From Gracilimonas sp. (lineage in GTDB: Bacteria; Bacteroidota; Rhodothermia; Balneolales; Balneolaceae): a stretch of DNA of 64,000 bases. A model generated the notes under the pieces. That model saw only the letters and a list, made by a program, of their open reading frames with translations, was not told where the DNA came from and ran no database searches. Positions 9,166 to 17,739 of the stretch are shown here, piece by piece; position 1 is the stretch's first letter, and the number at the start of each line of letters is the position of its first letter. Position numbers and translations under genes: made by a program. The DNA is taken from NCBI RefSeq assembly GCF_017641085.1, contig NZ_JAEPPI010000003.1:820894-884893 (forward strand). Direction: 5' to 3'.

Positions 9166-10293
9166 ATGTCTAATACACAATCTAACGAAAGTGATCAAAG
9201 TCCGATAGAACGGTTAATCCCAACGGGTTTTTATGATGTAATTAAACAGGAACGAATTTTTATAGGCCTGATTGGTCTGTTCTTTTTTATCTCCGGTGTG
9301 GTGTTCCCATATGCAGAACTGGCCATGTGGGTCGGTTTCATTTTTGCCGGATACTCTGCTATTGCCAACGACAGTATTCAAACCATCGGTACCTTCCTGG
9401 CTTCCAACATGGATAAAAAATGGTGGATGCTTTGGTTGTGGATCGGGGGAATTTTCCTGGTCACCGTTTCCGTAAGCTGGTATATATTTGACGGGGATGT
9501 AACGTACCAGCGGCTGACATCCAAAGGGTTTTCGGAAGCACCCACTGAGTTTTCATTTCTTCAGGTGGCCGCGCCTGTATTCTTGTTGATACTGACCCGT
9601 ATGCGGATGCCGGTTTCAACCACCTTCTTATTGTTAAGCTGTTTCGCCACTTCTGCTGAGGGTATTACCTCGGTGCTCGGCAAGAGTTTACAGGGATATG
9701 GAATTGCCCTTGTAACCGGACTTGTGGTATGGTTATTAGTTACAAATACTATCGAGAAGAGATTTAAAGGAGAGCCTAAAAAATTCTGGCTTCCACTGCA
9801 GTGGATTATTTCCGGTACGCTTTGGGCTGTCTGGGTTATGCAGGATGCCGCCAACATCGCGGTGTACTTACCACGGTCGTTAGAGTTTTCTCAGTTCCTT
9901 GGCTTTGCACTCTTCATCTTCTTCGGCCTTGGGCTGCTGTTCTACCTGAGAGGGGATAAGATTCAGGAAATTGTAACCGAGAAATCCCGGGTTACCGATG
10001 TCCGTTCTGCTACCATCATCGACTTTGTGTACGCCATCTTGCTTGTGTACAAACTAACAATCAGTACCGTACCGATGAGTACCACCTGGGTATTCCTTGG
10101 ACTGCTTGCCGGACGTGAAATCGGAATGAGCATTATGGACGGAAAGGAGAAAGGGCGGCCTATGGGCAAAGTGTTTGGAATGGCCTTCAAAGACCTGACC
10201 TACGCATTGATTGGTCTGGCAGTATCTATCGTACTTGCAATTTCTATTAACGATGAAGTGCGAGATCAGTTGTTAGGAATGATTGGCTATTGA
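9166..10293 (+). CDS. Multi-pass membrane protein, possibly a divergent PiT-type phosphate permease
   Basis: A 375-residue protein with about nine to eleven hydrophobic segments and a soluble N-terminus of about 25 residues. Two half-motifs recur: ANDSIQTIGTFLASN (about 67-81) with MPVSTTFLLL (148-157), then QDAANIAVY (226-234) with VPMSTTWVFL (302-311). PiT phosphate transporters (PF01384) are built from two such halves, each with an (N)D...G motif and a P-x-S-T-T motif, so distant membership is plausible. The second N-D motif is altered to Q-D. No PhoU-like partner is adjacent, although PiT genes often have one. Substrate is unknown and the family link is inference. A strong terminator follows, so the gene is probably monocistronic. 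Confidence 0.8.
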   Translation: MSNTQSNESDQSPIERLIPTGFYDVIKQERIFIGLIGLFFFISGVVFPYAELAMWVGFIFAGYSAIANDSIQTIGTFLASNMDKKWWMLWLWIGGIFLVTVSVSWYIFDGDVTYQRLTSKGFSEAPTEFSFLQVAAPVFLLILTRMRMPVSTTFLLLSCFATSAEGITSVLGKSLQGYGIALVTGLVVWLLVTNTIEKRFKGEPKKFWLPLQWIISGTLWAVWVMQDAANIAVYLPRSLEFSQFLGFALFIFFGLGLLFYLRGDKIQEIVTEKSRVTDVRSATIIDFVYAILLVYKLTISTVPMSTTWVFLGLLAGREIGMSIMDGKEKGRPMGKVFGMAFKDLTYALIGLAVSIVLAISINDEVRDQLLGMIGY

Positions 10294-10318
10294 TATTTAA
10301 AGGCAAATACCTCATACT

Positions 10319-10354
10319 AAGGCGTGCTCACATTGGTGAGTACGCCTTTTTTTT
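10319..10354 (+). terminator. Rho-independent terminator
   Basis: A 13-bp hairpin (AAGGCGTGCTCAC paired with GTGAGTACGCCTT, one G-U-type mismatch, ATTG loop) followed by eight T. It sits 25 bases after the stop of the membrane-protein gene. Confidence 0.92.
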
Positions 10355-10426
10355 GTTTCATACTCTGCATTCTTCATGAAAGTAAACAACTGAAATATCA
10401 TCAACAGAACGTAAACCGGATGCACT

Positions 10427-10927
10427 ATGAACGCCAACGTGTTAGTTTTAAATCAAGACTACCAACCGCTTAGTATTTGTTCTGTACAGCGGTCCATGAA
10501 ACTGATCTTTCTTGAAAAAGCGGAACTGCTTCATGACGATCCGGAGAAAGAGGTGCGTACTCCCCGCGAGTCCTTTCAATTCCCTTCTGTAATCAGGTTA
10601 CGAAACTATATTCGGGTCCCTTACACTAAAATTGTGCTTTCCCGCAGAAATGTAATGCGCAGGGATGATTTCACCTGTCAGTACTGCGGGAAAAAGTCAG
10701 ATCTCACCATCGATCATATCATCCCGAAAAGCCGGGGTGGTAAAGATACCTGGGAAAACCTGACCACCGCCTGTGATAAATGTAACGTACATAAAGGAAA
10801 CCGCACGCCGAAAGAAGCCCGCATGCCGCTGAAGAAGAAACCATACCGCCCAATCCCAATCACTTTCTTCCGCGACTCCAACGGCGGCGTTCAAGAGCCC
10901 TGGAAACCCTATTTGTACATGACATAA
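10427..10927 (+). CDS. HNH endonuclease family protein
   Basis: A 166-residue protein. The N-terminal part (VLVLNQDYQPLSICSVQRS) is characteristic of a conserved family of stand-alone HNH proteins found in many bacteria. The HNH domain is intact: zinc cysteines C84 and C87 (CQYC), Asp-His at 96-97 (TIDHIIPKSRGG), the Asn of TWENL near 111, and a second cysteine pair C116 and C119 (CDKC). It should nick or cut DNA; the true role of this widespread, non-mobile family is not established. It stands between a terminator and a palindromic repeat, so it is probably transcribed alone. Confidence 0.93.
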   Translation: MNANVLVLNQDYQPLSICSVQRSMKLIFLEKAELLHDDPEKEVRTPRESFQFPSVIRLRNYIRVPYTKIVLSRRNVMRRDDFTCQYCGKKSDLTIDHIIPKSRGGKDTWENLTTACDKCNVHKGNRTPKEARMPLKKKPYRPIPITFFRDSNGGVQEPWKPYLYMT

Positions 10928-10929
10928 CA

Positions 10930-11004
10930 AACATCGAACAAAGAACACCCAACACCGAACGTATAAGTTCAAAGTTGAGTGTTCGATATTCCTTGTTCAA
11001 TGTT
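10930..11004. repeat. Long imperfect palindrome between the HNH gene and mnmA
   Basis: The left arm (AACATCGAACAAAGAACACC) matches the reverse complement of the right arm (containing GAGTGTTCG and CTTGTTCAATGTT), giving a stem of some 25 bp with a few mismatches. The centre contains GAAC-GTATAA-GTTC. No T-tract follows, so it looks like a dispersed palindromic repeat rather than a simple terminator. Confidence 0.6.
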
Positions 11005-11087
11005 CATGGGCCTCTGTCAACCGTCCTGAAAAAGCCTTATCTTTGGAGTTCATTTAACGTCAAGAAGTATTTTTAAACTTCCTTTCT

Positions 11088-12218
11088 ATGAGTAAAAAAG
11101 GCAGAGTATTAGTAGCCATGAGTGGCGGTGTCGATTCATCCGTAGCAGCAGTGATGTTGCAGGAGCAAGGCTACGAAGTGATCGGTATTACCATGAAAAC
11201 CTGGGATTATCACCGGAGCGGCGGAAATTCTGACAAGGAGACCGGCTGTTGTACGGTGGAGTCTATGAATGATGCGCGACACATTGCCGTAAATCATGGC
11301 TTCAAACATTTTATCGTTGATATCCGCGAGGAGTTTGGCGACTGGGTTATCGATCGTTTTGTAGATGATTACCTGGGAGGGAGAACGCCAAACCCATGCG
11401 TGCTTTGTAATACGCACATTAAATGGGCGGCTTTGCTTAAAAGAGCGGATAACCTGGGCTGTGATTTTATCGCAACCGGGCACTATGCTAAAGTTCGCGA
11501 AGAAAATGGCCGTTATGTAATTTCACGCGGACATGATCCCAAGAAAGATCAGTCGTACGCCTTATGGGGAGTGGCTCAAAAACATTTGGCACGAACTATT
11601 TTTCCACTCGGAAACTATCCCAAAACTGAAATCCGGCAGATTGCTGAAGACCACGGACTGTTGAATGTAGCCAACAAACCGGATTCCTATGAAATCTGCT
11701 TTGTACCGGATGATGATTACCGTCGTTTCCTCAGAGACCGTGTGGATGGACTCGAAGAGCGGGTTTCCGGCGGTAAGTTTGTAGATAAGGATGGAAACAT
11801 TGTTGGCGAGCATGAAGGCTATCCGTTTTATACCATCGGTCAGCGGCGCGGGCTGGATTTAGCCATGGGCAAACCGGTGTATGTAACACACATCGATCCG
11901 GCCACCAATACCATTACCATCGGTGAAAAGGAAGACCTGGTAAGCTCCACACTGATTGCCGGGGAAATGAATCTGATCAAGTATGACAAAATCCCTGAAG
12001 ACGATATGGAGATTACGGGCGCCATTCGCTATAACGATGACGGTGCGATTGGTCAGCTTACCCAAATCAGCGACAATGAAATGAAAGTTCACTTTCCGGC
12101 TGGAAGGGAAGCAATCACTCCCGGTCAAGCCATTGTGTGCTACGAAGGGGATGATGTGGTAGCCGGCGGCTGGATCAAAAAAGTGAGTGTAGGCATGGAT
12201 GATTTAATTCCCGCCTGA
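11088..12218 (+). CDS. mnmA: tRNA-specific 2-thiouridylase MnmA
   Basis: Catalyses 2-thiolation of the wobble uridine (U34) in tRNA-Lys, Glu and Gln, using ATP and sulfur from a relay. The 376-residue length is normal. The PP-loop AMSGGVDSS lies at residues 10-18, the catalytic cysteines are C104 (NPCVLC) and C204 (YEICFVPDDD), and the central and C-terminal beta-barrel domains follow (GQRRGLDLAMGKPVYV). The start codon follows the palindrome-containing gap. The identification is firm. Confidence 0.98.
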   Translation: MSKKGRVLVAMSGGVDSSVAAVMLQEQGYEVIGITMKTWDYHRSGGNSDKETGCCTVESMNDARHIAVNHGFKHFIVDIREEFGDWVIDRFVDDYLGGRTPNPCVLCNTHIKWAALLKRADNLGCDFIATGHYAKVREENGRYVISRGHDPKKDQSYALWGVAQKHLARTIFPLGNYPKTEIRQIAEDHGLLNVANKPDSYEICFVPDDDYRRFLRDRVDGLEERVSGGKFVDKDGNIVGEHEGYPFYTIGQRRGLDLAMGKPVYVTHIDPATNTITIGEKEDLVSSTLIAGEMNLIKYDKIPEDDMEITGAIRYNDDGAIGQLTQISDNEMKVHFPAGREAITPGQAIVCYEGDDVVAGGWIKKVSVGMDDLIPA

Positions 12219-12288
12219 TATATTCTCACGAAACAACTCTTATCCTGAGGCGTTTAACAATCCGTCTATCAAACCAAAAAATATCACT

Positions 12289-13047
12289 ATGAAAACAAGA
12301 CGACTATTCGGTACTGCATTATTTTTATTTGCCATTCTTTTCTCCTCAGCTGCTTATGCTCAGTTTGAAGGGCATATTACCATGAACCTTTATGGGGAGA
12401 ACAACGGACAGAAAGAGGTGAGTGAACTGAATCTTTACGCTACTGCTGATCGCATCATGATTAAAGGAGAGGAAAGTCTGGAGGTGATGGGCAAAGTACA
12501 TGCCGGCGGATTGCTGATCCGAAATGACATGAAAGACTTTATCATCATGACGGAGAAAGATAAAGCCCTGCAGGCAACTAAAACCGGAATAGAATCTCTT
12601 GTTGAAATGCTGTTCAGCTGGGCCGGAGAATCGGAAAGCTCTTCATCGGATACCCCTGAAGCTGAATATGAGTACACCGACCGAACCAAAACTATCCTGG
12701 GATACGAAACAACAGAACTGATTATCAGAAGTACAGATGACCCAGAAAACTACCTTTCCGTGTGGCTGACTCCCGGAATCGATATCAACTGGGGAATGCT
12801 TGCTGAGCCCTGGAAAGGAATGCCTAAAGACATTGACAAAGAACTAAACGGCATGTCTCAGGATGTGATCTTTAAAGGCAAGAACTTCCCCCTGATGATT
12901 GAAGTGGTGGAAGGAGATAAGCGGGAAGTTGTAATGGACGTGAAAAATGTAAACCGATCGAGCATTGCCAAAGCTATGGTGGAAGTTCCCTCCGGCGTTC
13001 AGCTGATCAGCCTGCAGGAATATATTTTCAGCATGATGATGGAGTAA
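12289..13047 (+). CDS. Secreted DUF4412-type protein
   Basis: A 252-residue protein with a clear signal peptide (hydrophobic 8-22, cleavage near AYAQ, residue 24). The mature part is beta-rich: a FEGHITMNLYG opening, a KMIMI/GGLLIRNDMKDFIIM-like core and a C-terminal VEVPSGVQLISLQEYI. This order resembles DUF4412 proteins of Bacteroidota, periplasmic or outer-membrane-associated proteins with a lipocalin- or LolA-like feel. Function is unknown. It follows mnmA by 70 bp and ends at a good terminator. Confidence 0.8.
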   Translation: MKTRRLFGTALFLFAILFSSAAYAQFEGHITMNLYGENNGQKEVSELNLYATADRIMIKGEESLEVMGKVHAGGLLIRNDMKDFIIMTEKDKALQATKTGIESLVEMLFSWAGESESSSSDTPEAEYEYTDRTKTILGYETTELIIRSTDDPENYLSVWLTPGIDINWGMLAEPWKGMPKDIDKELNGMSQDVIFKGKNFPLMIEVVEGDKREVVMDVKNVNRSSIAKAMVEVPSGVQLISLQEYIFSMMME

Positions 13048-13076
13048 TAATCTTTCAAGATTGAAACAGAAATTGA

Positions 13077-13112
13077 AAAGCCTGACAAAGATTTTGTGTC
13101 GGGCTTTTTTTT
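13077..13112 (+). terminator. Rho-independent terminator
   Basis: AAAGCCTGACA pairs with TGTCGGGCTTT (11 bp, one U-G pair) and runs into eight T, 30 bases after the DUF4412 gene. Confidence 0.9.
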
Positions 13113-13178
13113 GTCTACTCAAATAGAAGTAATCTTATGTTTCATGGCTTCTCCTTTTCTTTAATAGTTGGAAATCTC

Positions 13179-14264
13179 TTACGGACGTTTGGCCAATACG
13201 GTATAGCGGGGGATATTAGAAATATCATTGAATGGCTTGATCACATTAATGAGTAATCTTGTTTTTAAGTCGACAACAAGAAATCCAGCTCCTCTGCTTC
13301 CAATGACCGCGTATCGTTCTTTTTCTGTTAAATCGATAGTGAAGGTTCTGTACGGTAGTTTAGTCTCTTTTTGAGTAAGCTTAAATGAATTTACTACTCG
13401 ATTTTTTTTGGGGGTATATACCGTAATAATACCGGTAACATCATCCAAAGGATGAAATAGTCTGCCCGGATCGGTGATATACACTTCCTTTTCATCCTTG
13501 CGGGAGGCAATGATTCCAAAGTTATTGGTGGGCAGGCTACCTATAATTTCTCGGGTGCGAAGGTCAATAACCGGGCCGGCCGGCATAAACAGGTAGTTGC
13601 CACTGTAGCTCACATGAAGTTCGGCCTGCCACCAAAAGGTCGTGTCTGGGTACATGATCTCATGGTCTCCGTTAACCCAGTCTCGCTTGTTCAGCTTGTC
13701 ATTTTCATCTAAGTAATACACAAGGCTGCGTGTCCGGTCTATAGCTATCGAACGGTGATCGTAACGTCGGAAGGACACATCCAGAGAATCCAGCACCTCA
13801 AACTCCCCGGTGGTCGGCTCTATCTTTCCAAACGCCCGGTTTAACCCCGTCTCGTCCGGGGAGGTTATAAAATACAACTCATCATCATGGGTCCGCTTCA
13901 GGTAAGCCGCCTGATCGTATACCTTCCGGTACTCCCAGCTTCGGGTGTCCACTTCATACACCGCTCCGGGATTGGTCCAAAGGCGATCGGATGAAGTGCT
14001 TACAAATAGCTTGTTTCCGCTTGGTGAGGGAACCACCGTAATGATGCTATCAATTTCAGTAAATACATGCAGGACTTCTCCAGTGACCGGGTCCACCTGC
14101 CCGAGATTCTCGAACCCCCGATTGTAAGTGTAGACTACATAGTCATTTAAATCTTCTTTCTGCCAAGAAATGCCCAAACCTTGTTCATTCTCAAACAACC
14201 CACACCCACTCAAAAGAAAAGCAATGAGTAAAATAAGTCCTTGTTGGGCTGTTAATTTTAGCAT
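13179..14264 (-). CDS. Lipoprotein with probable beta-propeller fold
   Basis: A 361-residue lipoprotein: the lipobox LLSGC places the lipidated cysteine at residue 21. The mature part has repeated strands with aromatic residues and phrases such as PSPSGNKLFVST, SYSGNYLFMPAGP and VYITDPGRLF, spaced like blades of a WD40/YVTN-type beta-propeller. No catalytic motif is visible. It probably sits on the periplasmic side of a membrane and binds a ligand or protein. It is isolated between convergent and co-directional neighbours; function is unknown. Confidence 0.8.
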   Translation of the reverse strand: MLKLTAQQGLILLIAFLLSGCGLFENEQGLGISWQKEDLNDYVVYTYNRGFENLGQVDPVTGEVLHVFTEIDSIITVVPSPSGNKLFVSTSSDRLWTNPGAVYEVDTRSWEYRKVYDQAAYLKRTHDDELYFITSPDETGLNRAFGKIEPTTGEFEVLDSLDVSFRRYDHRSIAIDRTRSLVYYLDENDKLNKRDWVNGDHEIMYPDTTFWWQAELHVSYSGNYLFMPAGPVIDLRTREIIGSLPTNNFGIIASRKDEKEVYITDPGRLFHPLDDVTGIITVYTPKKNRVVNSFKLTQKETKLPYRTFTIDLTEKERYAVIGSRGAGFLVVDLKTRLLINVIKPFNDISNIPRYTVLAKRP

Positions 14265-14417
14265 GAAATCTCTCTGGTTTTTGCTGGCAGGTATGTTAAA
14301 GAGTATCTAAATCACCAATTATTACAAAATTACTTCAATTATAACAATTACTTACGAACTTTTTTGCGCATTGACAAAGGTATCGGGACTTCCTTAACAA
14401 TACAAAAGAGAAAAAAG

Positions 14418-14452
14418 AAAGGCGCTGTTCAGTTAAGAACAGCGCCTTTTTT
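14418..14452 (-). terminator. Rho-independent terminator of the CHRD gene
   Basis: A perfect 12-bp palindrome (AAGGCGCTGTTC / GAACAGCGCCTT with a six-base loop). On the minus strand it is followed by a T-rich stretch (TTTCTTTTTTCTC), 22 bases after the CHRD gene stop. Confidence 0.9.
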
Positions 14453-14474
14453 GTTGAGGTATAAGCTGTTGGGC

Positions 14475-16760
14475 TTATTTAATAAGTGTCATTTGCTTGG
14501 TCAGTGTCTGTCCGTTTGCCTGTAAGCGGTAAATGTAAATACCGGACGCTAATGCGCTGGCATCAAAGTTTACAGAATGCTCACCGGCAGTGAAGCGTTC
14601 ATTGGCAACTACGGCTACTTCTTGTCCCAGCATGTTATACACAGTCAGGGAAGCCTGGCCTGCTTCAGCAAGGGAGAAGTTAATGCTTGTAGTTGGGTTG
14701 AACGGATTCGGGTAGTTTTGTCCCAGTTCAAACTGCTCGGGGGTTCCGGAGAATGTATCTTCATTGGACGTTACCGTTCCTCGTTCAAGATTTGCTGAAC
14801 GTGGTTCACTGGTCGCTTCATCGCTGCCATCGGTGGCAATCACGCGGTGGTACACGGTTGTTGAAGCACCTACATCAATTCCAAGATCGGCAAGAAGCGT
14901 ATCCAGAGCGCCGAATGTGGTTTCAAAAGTTGTAGAAGCACCAACATTGGCATTTACAACAACATCACTGAACGCCGCATCCGTAGATAGCTGCCAGATG
15001 TAAGCCAGCTCATTTCCGTTACTATCGGTAGCAGCTTCCCAGGTCGCTTCAAAAGCGGTGGATGATTCACCTTCAAGAGAAAGCGTTACATCATCTGCCG
15101 GTCCGGTTAGCATCGGAGCCGTTGGAGTGAAGTTGGAGGAAAACAGAACTTGTCCTCTTAACTCTCCACCATTGAAATTCTCGGAATGCACATTTACATA
15201 CATGCCTTCGTCAAAAAGTGTGGTTTGTTGCTCGGCAGACAACGTAAACATGTTGTCAGAAGCAATCACGGTTCCTGCGGTGTCATTTTCACTCAGGGTG
15301 ATATCCAGCCCAAAAGCTACTCCACCGTTGGCTTCAACACTGCCTGAGTGTAAGTGACCACTGGTTCCTGCAATTTCAATAGCTGAACTGCTTAATCCTT
15401 CAAATCCACCGCTAACCATGATGTTGCCATTACTCATGTACTCTACAGCAGCAGCGCCGAAAGCATCACTCATAATAGGCTGAACTTCATGTACGCCGGA
15501 CAGATTGGTATGAAAGTATGCAGCTGCATCTCCCATCACTTGTCCGCGGATTTCGCCGGCAGGATTTTCTACGCTATGCACATTTACATACATGTTGCGG
15601 GCAAATAAAGCCGTTTTCTGCTCAGTAGTCAAAGTGTATTCGTTGTTCGTTGAAGAATAGGTAGCTGCCGAAAGCTCGGCATTCAGGTCGGCATCCAGGG
15701 TGATGGCTACGCCACCATTTTCTCCGGCATGGCCAACATGAAGATGAGATCCCACTTGTGCATTAAAGGAGGATTCCAATCCGGCAAAAGAACCGGTTAC
15801 AATCAAAGTATCATTGTGTACTTCAAGTACGGCAGATCCGGCAGCATCAGTAGCAACTGATGGAATCTCTGCACTTCCTGAAAGCTGGGCAAAAAAGGTA
15901 GTTGAAGCAGCTGGAACTACTTGTCCGCGTAATTCTCCACCTGCATACGCTGTGGTATGGATATTGGTGTAGAAATTACGGTTCATCAGCGCTGTTTTTT
16001 GCTCGGCGGTAAGTTCAAATCGGTTGTCGGAAGCCAGATAAACCCCGGAACGATTGTCCGCAGCTAATTCTGCATCCAGTGTAAGAGCAATGCTGCCATT
16101 AGACCCTGCGGGTGCAATATGAAGGTGAGAACCTCCGGCAACATTAGCATCAAATTCTCCTTCAAGATCGGAAAACGAACCTGATACGAATAAAGAATCT
16201 CCAACCAGTTCAAATACTAAGGAACCGCTGGCCATAGTTTTGGCTGCCGGTACTTCAAAAGCACCTGATAGGTTGGACCTATAGTATGCATCGGCTTCGG
16301 GTACAAGTTGTCCGCGTAGTTCACCACCGGCATAGTTTTCGGAGTGAATGTTGATGTACAATCCACGCATCATCAGGGTATCAACCTGCCCGGAACTAAG
16401 CGTGAAGGTGTTTTCAGAACCTACAAAAGCTCCGCCTTGGCTATCTCCGTCCGCGTTTATAGTTAGTGGAAAAAGTACTGCGCCGCTTTCTCCCGCCATT
16501 CCGGTATGGATATGAGCTCCACCGGCAATTTCGGTTGCAATGGCACTGCTCAGGTTATCGAACGAGCCTTCTACAACCAGTTCATTCCCGTTCAGCGTTG
16601 CGGTTACAGAACCGCTGGCCATGGAAGTAATAGGGGTGGCTTCGTTACTTCCGCTTAGTTGTGCTTCAAATACTGTTTGTGCGTTTGAGAAGGAGGTCAA
16701 TCCAAACATCAGCAAACACAAAGCAGTTAAAAAAGATGGTAACTGTTTTAGCGTCTTCAT
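14475..16760 (-). CDS. Secreted CHRD-domain protein with C-terminal sorting tail
   Basis: A 761-residue exported protein. After a signal peptide (cleavage near SNAQ, residue 28) come four tandem CHRD domains (about 29-152, 153-281, 282-410, 411-537). Each has the ASG(S/A) motif, the H-x-H-x-G motif (HIHTG, HLHIA, HLHVG, HLHSG) and a closing GGELRGQ or GEIRGQ. A fibronectin-like region (about 545-650) follows, then a Por/type IX-style sorting tail (YPNPFNPTTSINFS to the end). CHRD domains bind unknown ligands; chordin gave the name. It lies downstream of the sigma/anti-sigma pair on the same strand, which suggests it is a target of that sigma factor. Confidence 0.92.
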   Translation of the reverse strand: MKTLKQLPSFLTALCLLMFGLTSFSNAQTVFEAQLSGSNEATPITSMASGSVTATLNGNELVVEGSFDNLSSAIATEIAGGAHIHTGMAGESGAVLFPLTINADGDSQGGAFVGSENTFTLSSGQVDTLMMRGLYINIHSENYAGGELRGQLVPEADAYYRSNLSGAFEVPAAKTMASGSLVFELVGDSLFVSGSFSDLEGEFDANVAGGSHLHIAPAGSNGSIALTLDAELAADNRSGVYLASDNRFELTAEQKTALMNRNFYTNIHTTAYAGGELRGQVVPAASTTFFAQLSGSAEIPSVATDAAGSAVLEVHNDTLIVTGSFAGLESSFNAQVGSHLHVGHAGENGGVAITLDADLNAELSAATYSSTNNEYTLTTEQKTALFARNMYVNVHSVENPAGEIRGQVMGDAAAYFHTNLSGVHEVQPIMSDAFGAAAVEYMSNGNIMVSGGFEGLSSSAIEIAGTSGHLHSGSVEANGGVAFGLDITLSENDTAGTVIASDNMFTLSAEQQTTLFDEGMYVNVHSENFNGGELRGQVLFSSNFTPTAPMLTGPADDVTLSLEGESSTAFEATWEAATDSNGNELAYIWQLSTDAAFSDVVVNANVGASTTFETTFGALDTLLADLGIDVGASTTVYHRVIATDGSDEATSEPRSANLERGTVTSNEDTFSGTPEQFELGQNYPNPFNPTTSINFSLAEAGQASLTVYNMLGQEVAVVANERFTAGEHSVNFDASALASGIYIYRLQANGQTLTKQMTLIK

Positions 16761-16823
16761 TTGATTTAGTTTTTATTAGAATTATAAATATCCATTAGGA
16801 TATTCGGTCTCTTGACTAATCTA

Positions 16824-16835
16824 TACGAGGTAAAT
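16824..16835 (-). promoter_or_regulatory. Candidate promoter element of the CHRD gene
   Basis: On the minus strand this reads ATTTACCTCGTA, 64 bases before the CHRD start codon. An 11-of-12 match (ATTTACCTCATA) lies 62 bases before the start of the nearby ECF sigma gene (18415-18426). Sharing at the same distance suggests a common -35-type or activator site. This is inference from two copies only. Confidence 0.35.
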
Positions 16836-16875
16836 CGCCGCATAGATTGTTTAGTACTAAATCAAAGAAGTATAA

Positions 16876-16907
16876 GCGGATAATGTTTCGGATTTATCCG
16901 CGGATAA
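16876..16907. promoter_or_regulatory. Repeated GCGGATAA palindrome between anti-sigma and CHRD genes
   Basis: GCGGATAA at 16876-16883 pairs with TTATCCGC at 16894-16901, and the latter is also part of a perfect 14-bp palindrome TTATCCGCGGATAA (16894-16907). On the minus strand the hairpin lies just after the anti-sigma stop and before the CHRD gene. It could be a weak terminator or attenuator, or an operator; no long T-tract follows. Confidence 0.4.
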
Positions 16908-16932
16908 AATTATTCTAATTTGCTGTGGTGGA

Positions 16933-17739
16933 TTACATATTGCCAAGCAGGTACATATCACCGGTAGGCTGTGGTACCCCACCTTTAGGCTCCATGGTAA
17001 TGGCAAAGGCACCTTCTCGGGCATCGCTTTGCAGCTGCTCGATCTTGAAGAAGTTATCCCGTTGTGGGTCATCAACTGCAAACACTCCAGCACTGATGGG
17101 CTGGCCGTTCACTATAAACCACAATTGATAATCCTTATCGCTGGGAACCACCGGCATGTTGGCTACCTGAAGCAGGGCACGGCCGCCTTGTTTATCCCAA
17201 ACTACTTTTCCATAACCATTTGGGTTGGTGTTTTCCATGCCGGCCATCATTACGAGGTCCACTTCGCGGGCTTCAAGGATGGTAAGCAGCTCTTCTTTCC
17301 GCTGCACTTCGCTTTCAAGTAACTCTATAGTAGTTTCTTGCTGAGCTATAGTTTGAGACTGGCCCCGCATATCTTCTTCCAGAGATTGCGAGTAAAACAA
17401 CAATCCAATAGACGTAAAGATAAAGATGAAAGAAGCTGCTACAGCTGCCCGGTACCATCTCATAATATGGACAGGGGCTTGTGTTCTCTTTGACGATTGA
17501 TTGTCAGCCACTCCGGTTGCCATTTGCATAATGCTCTCTTTTACGGAGAGGGAAGGCTGCTCAGCCGGGGCAAGAGTAGCCATTTCTGCAGCTACTGCTT
17601 TTAATTCATCATAAAGTGTAAGTTGGGATTCATCGGCTTCAGCCAACAAGCGCTGAAATTCCTTTTCCTCACTATCGCTCAACGCATTGAGCACATGCCC
17701 GGTACAAAGCTCTGTAAATCTGTTATTGTCGTTGCTCAT
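16933..17739 (-). CDS. Anti-sigma factor (RskA/anti-sigma-K type)
   Basis: A 268-residue membrane-bound regulator of the sigma factor encoded just upstream. The cytosolic N-terminal part (about 1-95) has the zinc-less anti-sigma layout (TELCTGHVLNALSDSEEKEFQRLL). One transmembrane helix follows at about 100-118, then a coiled-coil stretch with Gln/Glu-rich heptads (about 122-150). The periplasmic RskA domain (about 155-268) contains GYGKVVWDKQGGRALLQV and DYQLWFIVNGQPISAGVF, hallmarks of that family. The start overlaps the sigma stop by four bases (ATGA), indicating translational coupling. It should hold the sigma factor inactive until an envelope signal triggers proteolysis. Confidence 0.92.
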   Translation of the reverse strand: MSNDNNRFTELCTGHVLNALSDSEEKEFQRLLAEADESQLTLYDELKAVAAEMATLAPAEQPSLSVKESIMQMATGVADNQSSKRTQAPVHIMRWYRAAVAASFIFIFTSIGLLFYSQSLEEDMRGQSQTIAQQETTIELLESEVQRKEELLTILEAREVDLVMMAGMENTNPNGYGKVVWDKQGGRALLQVANMPVVPSDKDYQLWFIVNGQPISAGVFAVDDPQRDNFFKIEQLQSDAREGAFAITMEPKGGVPQPTGDMYLLGNM

